Assembly (NCBI RefSeq): GCF_900198365.1
Contig: NZ_FZMS01000009.1
Location: 99,300-163,299, forward strand
From: Helicobacter bilis
Lineage (GTDB): Bacteria; Campylobacterota; Campylobacteria; Campylobacterales; Helicobacteraceae
DNA length: 64,000 nt
Reading direction: 5' to 3'
A model generated the notes under the pieces. The model saw only the letters and a list, made by a program, of their open reading frames with translations. It searched no databases and was not told the DNA's origin. Made by a program: the position numbers and the translations under genes. Shown one piece after another: positions 26,452 through 38,647 of the stretch (the stretch's first letter is position 1; the number at the start of each line of letters is the position of its first letter).

Positions 26452-27738
26452 CTATATAGCTTTTGTCTTTTTCTTTTTGATTAAAATAGGCTTTTCAAGC
26501 TTATCTACGCATTTGCGTGTAATGATGACTTCATATCCGCTAAGATTGGGCAGGTCAAACATAATATCAAGGCTAAAGTCTTCAACAATAGCACGCAATC
26601 CTCTAGCACCCGTCTTTCTCTCCATAGCAAGTTCTGCAATCCGTTCAATCGCTTCATCTTCAAATACAAGCTTTGCCCCATCAAGCTCAAATAGCTTTTG
26701 ATACTGCTTTATAATCGCATTTTTTGGCTGTGTTAAGATTGAAATCATAGCTTCCTTACTTATAGAATCTAGCGTTGCAATAACATGTAATCGCCCTATA
26801 AGTTCTGGTATTAAACCAAAACTCACTAAATCATCAGTTTCAATCTTATGCAGGATATTTTCTTCATCTGCTTGTTGTTTAGGATTAGAATCAAAACCTA
26901 AGACATTATTGCCTAGTTTTCGTTTAATAATATCTTCTACCCCATCAAATGCACCACCACAGATAAAAAGAATATTGCTTGTATCCATTTTGATAAACTC
27001 TTGATTTGGGTGCTTTCTCCCACCTTTTGGAGGGATATTTACAACACTTCCTTCAATAATCTTTAATAAAGCTTGTTGCACTCCCTCGCCTGATACATCA
27101 CGCGTAATAGATCTATTTTCAGAAAGTCTAGAGATTTTATCAATCTCATCGATGAAAACAATGCCCATTTCAGCGCGTTTTAAATCATAGTCTGCTGCTT
27201 GTAAAAGACGCGTTAAAATATTCTCCACATCTTCGCCAACATATCCAGCCTCTGTAAGAGAAGTAGCATCAGAGATTGCGATAGGAATATCAAGGAATCT
27301 TGCTAAGGTTTGTGCCATAAGAGTTTTACCGCTACCTGTTGGACCTATGAGTAAAATATTTGACTTTGATAACTCTACATTTTCTTCTAAATCCGTTACA
27401 TTGACGATAGTTTCATCTGTTTTAGCGGCTACTCTTTGTTGGTGCAATAATCTTTTGTAATGATTATAGATTGCTACACTAAAGACCTTTTTAGCTTGTT
27501 CCTGCCCTACTACATATTCATCTAAATGTGCTTTTAGCTCTTTTGGTGATGGCACATCATCTAAGCCCCAAGATTCTGAATTTGTAATGCTATTTTCACT
27601 ACTAAACAGCGTTGTATAGATAAAAACCGCACATGCCTTACATATATAAGCTTTTGTTCCAGTAATTTTTTCATTACTTGATACTATAGGATTTGGTTTA
27701 GATTTCTTTTTGCCACAAAAGCTACATGTTTCACTCAT
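26452..27738 (-). CDS. clpX: ClpX protease ATPase subunit
   Basis: 428 residues. N-terminal four-Cys zinc-binding domain (CSFCGKKK then CKAC), AAA+ domain with Walker A GPTGSGKT, Walker [12 protein letters not shown] and the [13 protein letters not shown] loop. Unfolds tagged substrates for ClpP (44467). The stop codon of lpxA overlaps its start by eight bases. Confidence 0.96.
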   Translation of the reverse strand: MSETCSFCGKKKSKPNPIVSSNEKITGTKAYICKACAVFIYTTLFSSENSITNSESWGLDDVPSPKELKAHLDEYVVGQEQAKKVFSVAIYNHYKRLLHQQRVAAKTDETIVNVTDLEENVELSKSNILLIGPTGSGKTLMAQTLARFLDIPIAISDATSLTEAGYVGEDVENILTRLLQAADYDLKRAEMGIVFIDEIDKISRLSENRSITRDVSGEGVQQALLKIIEGSVVNIPPKGGRKHPNQEFIKMDTSNILFICGGAFDGVEDIIKRKLGNNVLGFDSNPKQQADEENILHKIETDDLVSFGLIPELIGRLHVIATLDSISKEAMISILTQPKNAIIKQYQKLFELDGAKLVFEDEAIERIAELAMERKTGARGLRAIVEDFSLDIMFDLPNLSGYEVIITRKCVDKLEKPILIKKKKTKAI

Positions 27739-28561
27739 TTAACTCACCTCTTTTATAGGGTATGCCTCTCTCAGATGCTAATATAAACTCACAAATTTTA
27801 ATAATATGCGTATTATTTTCCATACCTTTTGCTACTTCAAGTTCCATAGCGGCTAAATCACGCAAACTTTTATCGCCGGAAAATAAACGCTTATATAACG
27901 CATCAATCATATCAATTTGATCTCTTTCCATAATCTTTCGCATACGGAATCTATTAAGCCCGATAATACGCGCTCTATTGCCCTCTGCCATGCAATAAGG
28001 CGGGATATCTTGCGACAGGGCAGAAGCCCCAGCTACCATTGCCCCCTCGCCAATCTTTACAAACTGATGCACAGGTGTCATACCGCCTATATTCACATAA
28101 TCTGCGACATGGATATGTCCGCCAAGTGTTGCATTATTTGCCAAAATATTATGACTACCTACAATGCAATCATGGGCTATATGCACATATGCCATGAAAA
28201 GATTATCATTGCCTATTTTTGTGATATTGCCACCACCTTCTGTGCCCGGATTAAACATGCAAGATTCTCGAATCGTATTATTATCTCCAATCTCTAGCAC
28301 ACTCTCTTCGCCTTTATATTTTAAATCTTGCGGTGGTGTGCCAATCACAGCATTAGGAAATATCTTATTATTCTTACCAATAGTTGTATTTCCCATAATT
28401 GTTACATGATTATAAAGATAGCTTTTTTCACCAATGCTTACATTACCCTTAATTACACTATAATCCCCTATTATTGCGTTTGCTCCAATCTTAACATTCC
28501 CCTCTATAACCGCTGTCTTTGCGATTACAGCAGTTGGGTGTATAACGACATTATTAGTCAT
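27731..28561 (-). CDS. lpxA: UDP-N-acetylglucosamine acyltransferase
   Basis: 276 residues of left-handed beta helix with hexapeptide repeats ([26 protein letters not shown]), the catalytic His in AYVHIAHDC, and the C-terminal helical part. First step of lipid A synthesis, moving a 3-hydroxyacyl chain to UDP-GlcNAc. It sits next to fabZ, which makes acyl chains from the same 3-hydroxyacyl-ACP pool, so the two compete for substrate at a set ratio. Confidence 0.96.
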   Translation of the reverse strand: MTNNVVIHPTAVIAKTAVIEGNVKIGANAIIGDYSVIKGNVSIGEKSYLYNHVTIMGNTTIGKNNKIFPNAVIGTPPQDLKYKGEESVLEIGDNNTIRESCMFNPGTEGGGNITKIGNDNLFMAYVHIAHDCIVGSHNILANNATLGGHIHVADYVNIGGMTPVHQFVKIGEGAMVAGASALSQDIPPYCMAEGNRARIIGLNRFRMRKIMERDQIDMIDALYKRLFSGDKSLRDLAAMELEVAKGMENNTHIIKICEFILASERGIPYKRGELNE

Positions 28562-28585
28562 ATAAAACCTTTTAAAATCTTAAAC

Positions 28586-29074
28586 TTATTTATTATGTGA
28601 ATCTGTTACCATAGCCTTTAATTCCGCCTCACTCACAAGAGAATCGTCAACATAAGCCCTGCCTTGCAGCTGCCATACATTACTTCTTTGCTTCATCACT
28701 TCCATATGATAGGTCAAGCGATCTCCGGGTCGCACAGGCACACGAAATTTCACATTATCAATTGTCATAAAATACACAATCTTATCTTTACTCGTGTCAA
28801 AGTCAAGCCCCCAAGTGCTAACAAAAGCTAAGATTCCACCAGCTTGTGCCATTCCCTCAATAATCATAACGCCCGGATATATTGGCTCTTTTGGAAAATG
28901 TCCCAAAAATACTTCCTCATTAATTGTTACATTTTTATAGGCTCTAATCTCTTTATGTGGATTAAGAGAAAGCACCCTATCTACAAGCAACATGGGGTAG
29001 CGATGCGGTAAAACTTGCATGATTTTGTCGATATTTAGATTCTCATAAATTTGTAGTTGGTTTTCATTATCCAT
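28586..29074 (-). CDS. fabZ: 3-hydroxyacyl-ACP dehydratase
   Basis: 162 residues with a hot-dog fold: MQVLPHRYPMLLVDRV containing the catalytic His, then GHFPKEPIYPGVMIIEGMAQAGG with the catalytic Glu, and VKFRVPVRPGDRL. Dehydrates 3-hydroxyacyl-ACP in fatty-acid elongation. It is the first gene of the five-gene cluster and is preceded by a TGTTACAAT -10. Confidence 0.96.
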   Translation of the reverse strand: MDNENQLQIYENLNIDKIMQVLPHRYPMLLVDRVLSLNPHKEIRAYKNVTINEEVFLGHFPKEPIYPGVMIIEGMAQAGGILAFVSTWGLDFDTSKDKIVYFMTIDNVKFRVPVRPGDRLTYHMEVMKQRSNVWQLQGRAYVDDSLVSEAELKAMVTDSHNK

Positions 29075-29107
29075 GTGGCAACCCTAAAAAGTGAAAATTT
29101 TTGGCTA

Positions 29108-29116
29108 ATTGTAACA
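29108..29116 (-). promoter_or_regulatory. -10 element of the fabZ-mreC operon
   Basis: TGTTACAAT on the minus strand, 33 bases before the fabZ ATG. Confidence 0.6.
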
Positions 29117-29483
29117 CAAAATATTTTTAAATTGATTATTTTTCTATGCTATATAAGCGAAAAACAATGTGTTTTATACAAAATGGAATAAAACTTTTAA
29201 ATATTGTAAAACTTTTAGATTCTATCCTTTTGTTATTTTCGCTAAATATGACTTAATGAAAGTCTATATACACCAAAAACTTGTAAGCAAAATAAAAAGC
29301 TTGCCTTGTAGATTCTATATTGTATCACATGTTTCTTGTAGAGAAAATACAAAATAATCATAAATATAATAAAGTGATTTTATAAATAGCACATGGATAT
29401 TAAATCAAATCACAACAAACAAAGCAATCAAATATAAACTCCCCACATTTAAATACTTCTTTCATACTCTCAAAACAATGATT
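29117..29483. other. gene-free region upstream of fabZ, downstream of guaB
   Basis: About 370 bases of A/T-rich sequence. A 62-codon frame at 29169-29357 has no ribosome site and a composition like noncoding DNA, so I do not call it. Scattered AGATTCT words are the only structure seen. Confidence 0.5.
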
Positions 29484-30968
<1,485 letters not shown>

Positions 30969-31023
30969 TTACTTTATAAAAAATAATGATTAGTTTTTCA
31001 TTTTTTTAAATCAAATGAAAATG

Positions 31024-31032
31024 TGCTAGAAT
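31024..31032 (+). promoter_or_regulatory. -10 element of folD
   Basis: TGCTAGAAT, extended -10, 29 bases before ATG 31062. Confidence 0.5.
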
Positions 31033-31061
31033 CTTGCTTTATTTTACACTTAAGGAAATCT

Positions 31062-31925
31062 ATGGTTTTAGCAGATGGGGTTTTAATGGATGGCAAAAAG
31101 CTTGCAAGTAAGATTGAAGAAGACATTATAAAGGAAACAAAAGAGCTAGCAATAAAAGGCATTGTCCCAAGTCTTGCCGTGATTCTAGTAGGCAATGATA
31201 GTGCTAGTCAAACCTATGTTACAATGAAGGCAAAGGCATGTAAAAGGGTTGGCATTACCTCTATTCTTTATGAAATGCCTACAAACACAAGTGAGCAAGA
31301 CCTGCTTCAAACAATTGATAGCCTAAATAAAAATGATCAAATCGATGGAATCTTAGTTCAGCTGCCATTACCAGGACATATTAATGCCTCAGAGATTCTT
31401 GATATGATCGCACCACATAAAGATGTAGATGGATTCCATACACAAAATAGTGGTAAATTGCATAGCGGCTTAAAGGGCTTTGTGCCTGCTACACCGCTTG
31501 GTGTTATGACATTACTTAGGCATTATAATATTGATATTAAAGGTAAAGATGTGTGTATTGTGGGTGCTAGTAACATCGTGGGTAAGCCACTTTCAGCCTT
31601 AATGCTGAATGCAGGGGCAACAATTAGTGTGTGTCATATTCTCACAAAAGATTTGAGTTTTTATACAAAAAATGCGGATATTGTATGCGTTGGTGTTGGT
31701 AAGCCAAATCTCATTACAAAAGACATGGTAAAAGAGGGGGCTATCGTAGTAGATATAGGTATCAATCGCTTAGAGAATGGAAAGATTGTAGGCGATGTAG
31801 ATTTAGAGAATCTTATCTCACATTGCTCCTATATCACACCTGTGCCGGGCGGTGTAGGACCTATGACTATTGCATCTTTACTGCAAAATACACTAGAGAG
31901 CGCAAAAAAGCGACCTAAACGATAA
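31062..31925 (+). CDS. folD: methylenetetrahydrofolate dehydrogenase/cyclohydrolase
   Basis: 287 residues. ATG 31062 has AAGGAAATCT before it; the frame extends to 31023 but that would overlap the -10 element. Catalytic Lys in TYVTMKAKACKRVGI, the QLPLPGHINASEILDMIAPHKDVDGFH folate motif, and GASNIVGKPLSALML for NADP. Provides one-carbon units for purines, thymidylate and formyl-Met. Confidence 0.95.
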   Translation: MVLADGVLMDGKKLASKIEEDIIKETKELAIKGIVPSLAVILVGNDSASQTYVTMKAKACKRVGITSILYEMPTNTSEQDLLQTIDSLNKNDQIDGILVQLPLPGHINASEILDMIAPHKDVDGFHTQNSGKLHSGLKGFVPATPLGVMTLLRHYNIDIKGKDVCIVGASNIVGKPLSALMLNAGATISVCHILTKDLSFYTKNADIVCVGVGKPNLITKDMVKEGAIVVDIGINRLENGKIVGDVDLENLISHCSYITPVPGGVGPMTIASLLQNTLESAKKRPKR

Positions 31926-31994
31926 TATCAATCGGGTAATGTTAAAAGGTATATTTTATGCTTAAGAAAAAGGCTTTAGATTCTGGAGGTTTAT

Positions 31995-32390
31995 ATGCGT
32001 TTTAAAATGTTATTTGCATTATGCGTGAGTATGGTATTTTCTTATGGTGGGGCTGCATTTGAGAGTGATAGCTATTTGATTTGGATTAGCTCAAGGTGTC
32101 CAGAGCAAAGCACAACTTGCACGAGTGTTACCTATAATCAAACAAGTAAAAGCAATGGAAAATCCATTGTCATTGAAGGCGGAGAGCCAATAGTTGGCTC
32201 ACTCTCTAAGAATCTTATCGGCTATACTTTCTATGATTTACAGACAAAGCATTCTTATGAACTATCAATGGATTTAGATGGATTCTATATGCTTTATATT
32301 AGACGCTACCCTAAACCATCAACAAAAGAGAAAGTTAAAAGAATTAGTGATAATGACTATCAAGCAAAGTTAGCTAAGATTAGAAAGTAG
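31995..32390 (+). CDS. secreted protein of unknown function
   Basis: 131 residues with a signal peptide (MRFKMLFALCVSMVFSYGGAAF). The mature part has a Cys pair (RCPEQSTTCTSV) and ends basic (KEKVKRISDNDYQAKLAKIRK). GGAGG sits six bases before the ATG, an excellent ribosome site. No family recognised. It follows folD by 69 bases and may share its transcript. Confidence 0.65.
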   Translation: MRFKMLFALCVSMVFSYGGAAFESDSYLIWISSRCPEQSTTCTSVTYNQTSKSNGKSIVIEGGEPIVGSLSKNLIGYTFYDLQTKHSYELSMDLDGFYMLYIRRYPKPSTKEKVKRISDNDYQAKLAKIRK

Positions 32391-32542
32391 TTTTGTTTTT
32401 TGTTTTAAAATTAACACTTTAAAGTCTTTCTTAAGTATTCTTTATGAAAGTAGATTTAGCAACACTATTTGAGAGATATGGATTCTATACTTCTATTATG
32501 ATTTAGAATCTCAATTAATTGGAATCCAAACAGGATAAAGCA

Positions 32543-33892
32543 ATGAAGTCTTTACAAACCATCTCACAAACAATCCAGCACAAGTTGCGACAAATCTATT
32601 TTATAAACACAAGACAGAATAAGACAAACTTTTTTGCCATAGAGATTCCATTAAAGCACTACATTATCCTTATTTTCATATTGCTTGTGCTTTGTTCCTA
32701 CAATCTTTTTACAAAATATCAAACTTTTCTAGCCCTAAAGCAAGGGCATGTCTTTGAGGCAACAATACTTTTGCACTACACAAAAAAGGAAAATAGCGAG
32801 AGATTTAAGCTACAAGATTCACAAGGCAATATATTCTATGCGACATATAAGGGGAAGTTTAAGCAAATAGCAGGTAAAAAGGCTCTTGTGTATGGCAAGA
32901 TTTATAAATGCAGTTTTTTGCAATTTTTGCGTAGTTGTAATATCTATAACTCAAGCCTATCACTTCTCCCAAGCGTTGATAAAAAGCAGTTTTTGCGACA
33001 TTTTATTAACGCTCAACATGAAGATAAACTAGCAGCAAATCTATATAATACCCTATTTTTTGCAGACAATCTTGAAAAGCCTTTAAGGCAGGGGGCTATT
33101 GTCTTTGGATTAGCCCATTTGATTGCTATTAGCGGCTTTCATCTTGCTATCTTAAGCTTTATATTTTATGCTCTTATTTGCCCTATCTATTTTATATTTC
33201 ATCGCTATTTTTGCTATCGTAATGCGGTGTATGATTTAGGTTTGTTGGGGCTTATTTTTGTATTCTTTTATCTTGTATTGATTGACTTTCAGCCAAGTTT
33301 CTTACGGGCATTTATTATGGCATGTTTTGCGTATATGATACTCTTTTTTGGATTGCAAGTTACAATTTTTTTGAATCTTTTCTTATGCGTTTTATTTGGA
33401 CTTGCATGGAATGTTAGCCTTTTATTTCACATTGGCTTTTTGCTCTCTGTGGCTGGGGTATTTTGTATCTTTTTATTTATGCGGCATTTTGCTAGTATGA
33501 GTGCAAACTATAAGGGGCTAAAAAAGTTTGTATTTGGCGTTGTGCTATTTAATTGCATTATTTTTTTGCAAATGATTCCTATCACGCATTACTTTTTCCC
33601 GCAATTCTCACCTTATCAAATCATCTCAATACCACTTAGCATTCTTTTTGTTTTGCTCTTTCCATTTGTTATCATCGCACATATTTTTGGCTTCGGAGAT
33701 ATATTTGATTCTGTAATTTTATGGGTTATATCACACGAATTTTCTTCATCCATGCTTTATACACCTTTATGGTTTTTGCTCTTTTATCTTTTGTTATGTC
33801 TATTTGCTATGCGATTTTTATGGGCGTATGTTGCAAGTCTTATTTGTGCGTCTATATTTTATGTGATAAATTTAGTATTGTTTTTTAGCTAG
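32543..33892 (+). CDS. comEC: ComEC/Rec2-type DNA uptake channel
   Basis: 449 residues from ATG 32543 (AGGATAAAGC before it; the TTG at 32519 is less likely). One N-terminal transmembrane helix, a small soluble region, then the multi-helix competence domain with GLAHLIAISGFHLAIL (the family H-L-x-A-I-S-G-x-H), and further helices to the end. It lacks the metallo-beta-lactamase tail of Bacillus ComEC, as in Helicobacter in general. It moves single-stranded DNA through the inner membrane. comM is in the same window. Confidence 0.9.
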   Translation: MKSLQTISQTIQHKLRQIYFINTRQNKTNFFAIEIPLKHYIILIFILLVLCSYNLFTKYQTFLALKQGHVFEATILLHYTKKENSERFKLQDSQGNIFYATYKGKFKQIAGKKALVYGKIYKCSFLQFLRSCNIYNSSLSLLPSVDKKQFLRHFINAQHEDKLAANLYNTLFFADNLEKPLRQGAIVFGLAHLIAISGFHLAILSFIFYALICPIYFIFHRYFCYRNAVYDLGLLGLIFVFFYLVLIDFQPSFLRAFIMACFAYMILFFGLQVTIFLNLFLCVLFGLAWNVSLLFHIGFLLSVAGVFCIFLFMRHFASMSANYKGLKKFVFGVVLFNCIIFLQMIPITHYFFPQFSPYQIISIPLSILFVLLFPFVIIAHIFGFGDIFDSVILWVISHEFSSSMLYTPLWFLLFYLLLCLFAMRFLWAYVASLICASIFYVINLVLFFS

Positions 33893-33919
33893 ATTGTTTT
33901 ATCTTATATGTATCTAAGC

Positions 33920-33925
33920 TATAAT
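33920..33925 (+). promoter_or_regulatory. -10 element of perM-argC
   Basis: TATAAT in AAGCTATAAT, 21 bases before the perM ATG at 33947; the transcript would have a very short leader. Confidence 0.5.
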
Positions 33926-33946
33926 GTCAGCTTTAGATTCTAAGAT

Positions 33947-35005
33947 ATGAGACAAAAAATGCAAAGCAAAATAGTTTTTGGTTTATTGTTTGGTGGTGTA
34001 TGTGTGGCGACACTTATGCTGTATCAAGCTTATTTATTTAATATATTGATTGCATTTTTGCTTTGTGTTGCTACGATTTGGTTAAAACATTGGTTGCAAA
34101 ACTATGTAAAAAATGCACTCTTAGCATCTCTATTCGCACTTTTGCTTATGATAGGATTGGTATTTATACCTGTATTATTTGTGTGTTATCGTGCATTCTT
34201 GGGCGTAAAAATGATTAATTGGACTACTTTGCAAAGTATGTTTGACCAATCAAAACTAGCTTTACAGAATCTTGCTGAAAAACTACCTTTTATACAAGAT
34301 TATTTACCTTCATTACTGAATGAAATCTCATTTGGCAAAATATCTGGTGTTGTTTTAAAAATATCTAGCATAGTGGGAGAGAATGGCTTAAAATTTATTA
34401 TCGATGGCTTTGTTATTATTGTATTTTTATTTGTATTTTTTTACTTTGGAGAGCGACTTTATGTGTATATGAAACGCATATTGCCATTTGAAGAAGCACA
34501 GATTAATGAAGTGGCAATGGAAGTTAGCGGGACTTTGCGGCTTGTATTTCTCTCTACTTTTTTTAATGTTGTTATGCAGGGGACTGCATTTGGGATTATT
34601 GCGTATTTTTTTGGTTTTGATGGAGTTTTGCTTGGTATTTTGTATGGAATCTGCTCTATGATTCCAATTGTTGGCGGGGTGATTGTATGGCTGCCAATAT
34701 GTGCTATACTTGTATATCAGGGCGATATTAAAGGTGCGGTAATTGTTGGGCTTTATAGTGCGGTATTTATCGGCTTTATAATCGATAATATTGTAAAGCC
34801 ATGGCTTATAGGCATTGTGAATAAACGCATTTTACGCACACCTTTACAGATTAATGAGTTTGTGATATTCTTTGCGATTTTAGCGGGTATTGGGGCGTTT
34901 GGCTTTTGGGGTATTATCATTGGACCTGCGATTACAGCGCTTTTCATCGCTTTATTGCGTGTGTATGAGCATGAATTTGTAGATAAAAATAAGGAAATGA
35001 TATGA
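33947..35005 (+). CDS. AI-2E/PerM-family membrane transporter
   Basis: 352 residues, seven to eight transmembrane helices in the UPF0118 pattern: a long periplasmic segment after helix 2 (YRAFLGVKMINWTTL to LPSLLNEISF), then GICSMIPIVGGVIVWLP and KPWLIGIVNKRILRTPLQINEFVIFFAILAGIGAFGFWGIIIGP. Members export small molecules (AI-2, cyclic dinucleotides) or exchange Na+/H+. The substrate is unknown here. It overlaps argC by four bases. Confidence 0.85.
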   Translation: MRQKMQSKIVFGLLFGGVCVATLMLYQAYLFNILIAFLLCVATIWLKHWLQNYVKNALLASLFALLLMIGLVFIPVLFVCYRAFLGVKMINWTTLQSMFDQSKLALQNLAEKLPFIQDYLPSLLNEISFGKISGVVLKISSIVGENGLKFIIDGFVIIVFLFVFFYFGERLYVYMKRILPFEEAQINEVAMEVSGTLRLVFLSTFFNVVMQGTAFGIIAYFFGFDGVLLGILYGICSMIPIVGGVIVWLPICAILVYQGDIKGAVIVGLYSAVFIGFIIDNIVKPWLIGIVNKRILRTPLQINEFVIFFAILAGIGAFGFWGIIIGPAITALFIALLRVYEHEFVDKNKEMI

Positions 35006-36051
35006 TAAAAGTTGCAGTTCTTGGGACAAGTGGCTATGGCGGCGCAGAGATTCTTAGAATCTTAAACGCACATGATGAAGTAAAGCTTAATTATTTTGGG
35101 GCAAATACACAATCTGGACAAAGGATAGATAAAAGCTTAGGGCATTTTTATAAACACTTTGATTCTATCATGGATAATAAGAACTTAGAATCTGTGTGTG
35201 AAGAAAATGACTGCATTCTAGCGGCAACCCCGCATGATTTTTTAGCAAAAATACTCACAAAAGATATGCTAAAAAAATGTGTAATTATTGACTTATCCGC
35301 AGACTTTCGCTTGAAAAATGCTAAGAAATATGAAGAGTATTATAACTTCACTCACCCAAATATTTCTTTACTACAAGATTCTGTATATGGGCTAAGTGAG
35401 CTTTATAGAGATAGCATTAAAGAAGCAAATCTCATAGCAAATCCGGGCTGCTATCCTACTTGTAGCACATTATGTATTGCTCCATTTTTAAAGCATGGAA
35501 TCATTGATAAAAAAAGCATTATAATCGATGCAAAAAGTGGGGTATCAGGGGCTGGTCGTAGCACAAAGCTAGATAATCTCTTTTGTGAAGTGCATGAAAA
35601 TGTGAAAGCCTATGGACTGATAAACCACAGACATACAGCAGAAATTGAAGAGAATTTATCTATCATTTCAAATAGTGAAATCACGCTTAGCTTCACACCG
35701 CATTTAATCCCTATGAATCGCGGCATTTTAATCACTGCTTACGCACAATTAGAGAGTAAATATGAGAGCATTACAGAGAAAGAGATACAAGAGATTCTTA
35801 CAAATTTCTATGCCAATAGCTATTTTATTAGAGTGCTAGAATATGGCGTAGCACCGCAAACGCGTTGGGTTAAAGGGAGTAATTTTGTCGATGTGAGTGT
35901 ATGTCTTGATAAACGAAATAAGCGATTAATCATGATGGGAGCTCTTGATAATCTTGTAAAAGGTGCAGCAGGACAAGCCATACAGAATCTTAATATCCGC
36001 TTTGGATTTACAGAACATAAAGCTTTGGGGCAATTACCTTTGTTTCCATAG
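35002..36051 (+). CDS. argC: N-acetyl-gamma-glutamyl-phosphate reductase
   Basis: 349 residues, GTSGYGGAEILRIL nucleotide fold, catalytic Cys in NPGCYPT, GVSGAGRSTKL, and HRHTAEIEENL. Third step of arginine synthesis. H. pylori lacks this pathway, so its presence fits an enterohepatic Helicobacter or relative. No other arg gene is in the window. It is coupled to perM by an ATGA overlap, which is probably only a transcription arrangement. Confidence 0.95.
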   Translation: MIKVAVLGTSGYGGAEILRILNAHDEVKLNYFGANTQSGQRIDKSLGHFYKHFDSIMDNKNLESVCEENDCILAATPHDFLAKILTKDMLKKCVIIDLSADFRLKNAKKYEEYYNFTHPNISLLQDSVYGLSELYRDSIKEANLIANPGCYPTCSTLCIAPFLKHGIIDKKSIIIDAKSGVSGAGRSTKLDNLFCEVHENVKAYGLINHRHTAEIEENLSIISNSEITLSFTPHLIPMNRGILITAYAQLESKYESITEKEIQEILTNFYANSYFIRVLEYGVAPQTRWVKGSNFVDVSVCLDKRNKRLIMMGALDNLVKGAAGQAIQNLNIRFGFTEHKALGQLPLFP

Positions 36052-36318
36052 ATTTTTTGGTGTGATTTAATTATTCTTGTAATGATTGAAGGATTTAATA
36101 ATGCAAAACTACATAAGAAACTCTTTGTATTATAGTTTTGATTATTTTTAAGAATGTGTAAGCTAAAATATGTTTCAGTAAAATTAGGCTCAATATGCTA
36201 ATTATCGATGTATCTTCAATAAAATAGTGTGTTGATATTTTTCAATTTCTTGTGTAATATTTTAATGTTTAATTTTATAAAAATATTTTGTTTTAATGTT
36301 TTAGCTAAGGAATCTTTC

Positions 36319-37149
36319 ATGCAAAACACACAACAACTAAAACTTCTAGCCGTCATTGGTAATCCCATCAAGCATTCATTATCACCACTTATGCATAATT
36401 ATGCATTGCAAAAGTTAGGGCTAAACTCATTTTATACGCGCTTTTGTCTTCCACAAGATATAGATTCTAGCGATTTGGCTGATTTTATTCTATCGAGTGA
36501 TTTAGCAGGTGTGAATGTTACTCTGCCTTTTAAAGAGACATGTTTTAGGGCATTAGATAGCATTCAAGGTATTGCAAATGAGATTTGTGCAGTCAATACA
36601 ATTGTGCGTAAAGACAATAAATTAATAGGATATAATACTGATGCAGAAGGGTTTTATTATGCGATAAAAAGTCATAATCCAAAGCATGTTTTATTGCTTG
36701 GTGCAGGTGGCAGTGCAAGAAGTATCGCAACCATTTTATCTAAAAATCATATCAAGCTTACAATCGCTAATCGCAGCACAGAGAAACTCGCATATTTTAG
36801 CCAATTTGGCGAAGCTCTAAGTTTTGCTGATTTAGGGGGCAAGACAGAGTGCTATGATATTATAGTGAATGCAACAAGTGCTAGTGTGAAGGGTGTGTTG
36901 CCCATGCAAGAAGAGATTCTAATTCCCTTATTACAGCAAAGCAAACTTGCCTATGATTTAATGTATCAAGCTAATGATACGCCATTTTGTGCTTTAGCAA
37001 AGCGTTATACACAAGCCCTAGATGGTAAAGCAATGCTTGTGTATCAAGGTGCTCTTGCCCTAATGTATTTTCATGATATGGAGATACAGGACATGCAATT
37101 TATGTATATAGCAAAGCTTATGGCGGAAGCCTTGAAAGTGAGTTTATAA
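36319..37149 (+). CDS. aroE: shikimate dehydrogenase
   Basis: 276 residues from ATG 36319 (AAGGAATCTTTC before it). A longer frame starts at 36229 but its N-terminus is a run of Phe, Ile and Asn from noncoding DNA. Motifs: VIGNPIKHSLSPLMHN for shikimate, GVNVTLPFKE with the catalytic Lys, NTDAEGF, and LLGAGGSARSIA for NADP. Aromatic amino-acid and folate branch; aroA is at 47315 and trpE at 56116. Confidence 0.95.
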   Translation: MQNTQQLKLLAVIGNPIKHSLSPLMHNYALQKLGLNSFYTRFCLPQDIDSSDLADFILSSDLAGVNVTLPFKETCFRALDSIQGIANEICAVNTIVRKDNKLIGYNTDAEGFYYAIKSHNPKHVLLLGAGGSARSIATILSKNHIKLTIANRSTEKLAYFSQFGEALSFADLGGKTECYDIIVNATSASVKGVLPMQEEILIPLLQQSKLAYDLMYQANDTPFCALAKRYTQALDGKAMLVYQGALALMYFHDMEIQDMQFMYIAKLMAEALKVSL

Positions 37150-37314
37150 TAGAGCCTAAATGAAAATCTTTACTTTTTATATTGATAGGACTAAGAGAGA
37201 TAAAAATAAATATCCATGAAATATACAATATTTATATTAAAACGCTACAATGTAGCACCGCTTTATTTTGAGTAAGCATGCGGTTGTAATTTATGTTAAT
37301 TTAAGGAGCATATT

Positions 37315-37632
37315 ATGGGACAATATATTGAGTTAAATCAAAGTAATTTTTCAGAAGTAACACAAAATGGCATTTCTCTTGTGGATTTTTGGGCGCCTTG
37401 GTGTGGTCCATGCCGTATGTTAGCACCAGTTATTGATGAATTAGCAGCAGATTTTGCTGGTCGTGCAAATATTTGTAAAGTCAATACAGATGAAGAGGAA
37501 GCGTTGAGCGCACAATTTGGAATCCGCAGCATTCCAACCATTATATTTATGAAAAATGGCGAGATAGTAGATCAAGTCATTGGTGCTACTACAAAGGCAG
37601 TCCTTGCGGATAAACTTAACGCTTTGTTGTAA
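37315..37632 (+). CDS. trxA: thioredoxin
   Basis: 105 residues, redox site W29-C30-G-P-C33, cis-proline in RSIPTI. AAGGAG seven bases before the ATG gives strong translation. Twenty-four bases before trxB, so reductant and reductase are made together. The upstream 165 bases hold a short hairpin (GCTACAATGTAGC) and the likely promoter. Confidence 0.96.
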   Translation: MGQYIELNQSNFSEVTQNGISLVDFWAPWCGPCRMLAPVIDELAADFAGRANICKVNTDEEEALSAQFGIRSIPTIIFMKNGEIVDQVIGATTKAVLADKLNALL

Positions 37633-37656
37633 TATCGTAACATACAGGAAGATTCC

Positions 37657-38604
37657 ATGATAGATTTAGCAATCATTGGTGGCGGTCCTGCGGGACTATC
37701 CGCAGGTCTGTATGCCACACGAGGTGGTATAAAAGATGTGGTGCTATATGAAAAGGGAATGCCGGGCGGACAGATTACGGGTAGCAGTGAGATTGAAAAC
37801 TATCCGGGTGTGAGAGAGATAAAGTCGGGGCTTGACTTTATGGAGCCATGGCAGGAGCAATGCTTTCGTTTCGGTTTGAAACATGCGATGTCGGAAGTCA
37901 TACGCGTTGAAAAGCATGGCGATATTTTTCATATTATCCATAATCAAGGTAAAGGTGAAGAGACACAGGAAGCAAGAAGTGTGATTATCACAACAGGTGG
38001 TCGCCCCAAAAAGTCAAATATTAAAGGCGAGCAAGAGTTTTGGGGTAAGGGCGTTAGCACATGTGCTACTTGCGATGCGTTTTTTTATAAGAAACGAGAA
38101 GTTGCTGTGCTTGGTGGTGGAGATACCGCATTAGAAGAAGCGATATATCTTACAAAGTTTGCTTCAAAAGTGCATCTTATCCATAGAAGAGATGGCTTTA
38201 GAGCCGCACCAGTAACGGTCCAACATGCAAAAAGCAATGAGTTAATAAATTTCCTAACCCCCTATGTCGTTACAGAAATTTGTGGCGATGAAAATGGTGT
38301 AAGCGGTCTAACGATTAGGAATCTTAATACAAACAAAGAAGAAAGACTAGAAGTGCCGGTCATATTTGAGTTTGTTGGCTATGAAGTGAATAATCAAATA
38401 TTACAACAGAGAGATGGCTCATTTCTTTGCGAAGTGGATTCTTATGGTTCTGTGATAGTGGATCTAAAAATGCACACAAATGTGGCAGGTCTATTTGCCG
38501 CAGGTGATATACGCATAGATGCACCAAAGCAGGTTGTATGTGCTGCTGGAGATGGCGCACAAGCTGCACTTGAAGCTATTGCATATTTAGAGCAAAAACA
38601 TTAA
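37657..38604 (+). CDS. trxB: thioredoxin reductase
   Basis: 315 residues: [13 protein letters not shown] (FAD), C136-A-T-C139 redox motif in [23 protein letters not shown] (NADPH) and FAAGDIR. Reduces the TrxA next to it with NADPH. Part of the oxidative defence of this microaerophile. Confidence 0.96.
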   Translation: MIDLAIIGGGPAGLSAGLYATRGGIKDVVLYEKGMPGGQITGSSEIENYPGVREIKSGLDFMEPWQEQCFRFGLKHAMSEVIRVEKHGDIFHIIHNQGKGEETQEARSVIITTGGRPKKSNIKGEQEFWGKGVSTCATCDAFFYKKREVAVLGGGDTALEEAIYLTKFASKVHLIHRRDGFRAAPVTVQHAKSNELINFLTPYVVTEICGDENGVSGLTIRNLNTNKEERLEVPVIFEFVGYEVNNQILQQRDGSFLCEVDSYGSVIVDLKMHTNVAGLFAAGDIRIDAPKQVVCAAGDGAQAALEAIAYLEQKH

Positions 38605-38647
38605 AAGCACAAAATATTAAAAGGCAAAAATATTAAAAAGGTAGGCT

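Noticed and set aside
29169..29357. 62-codon ORF between guaB and fabZ
   Set aside because: No ribosome site, and Tyr/Phe/Lys/Ile-rich like random A/T-rich DNA.
36229..36318. N-terminal extension of aroE
   Set aside because: Residues are Phe/Ile/Asn-rich noncoding-like; AAGGAATC before ATG 36319 defines the start.
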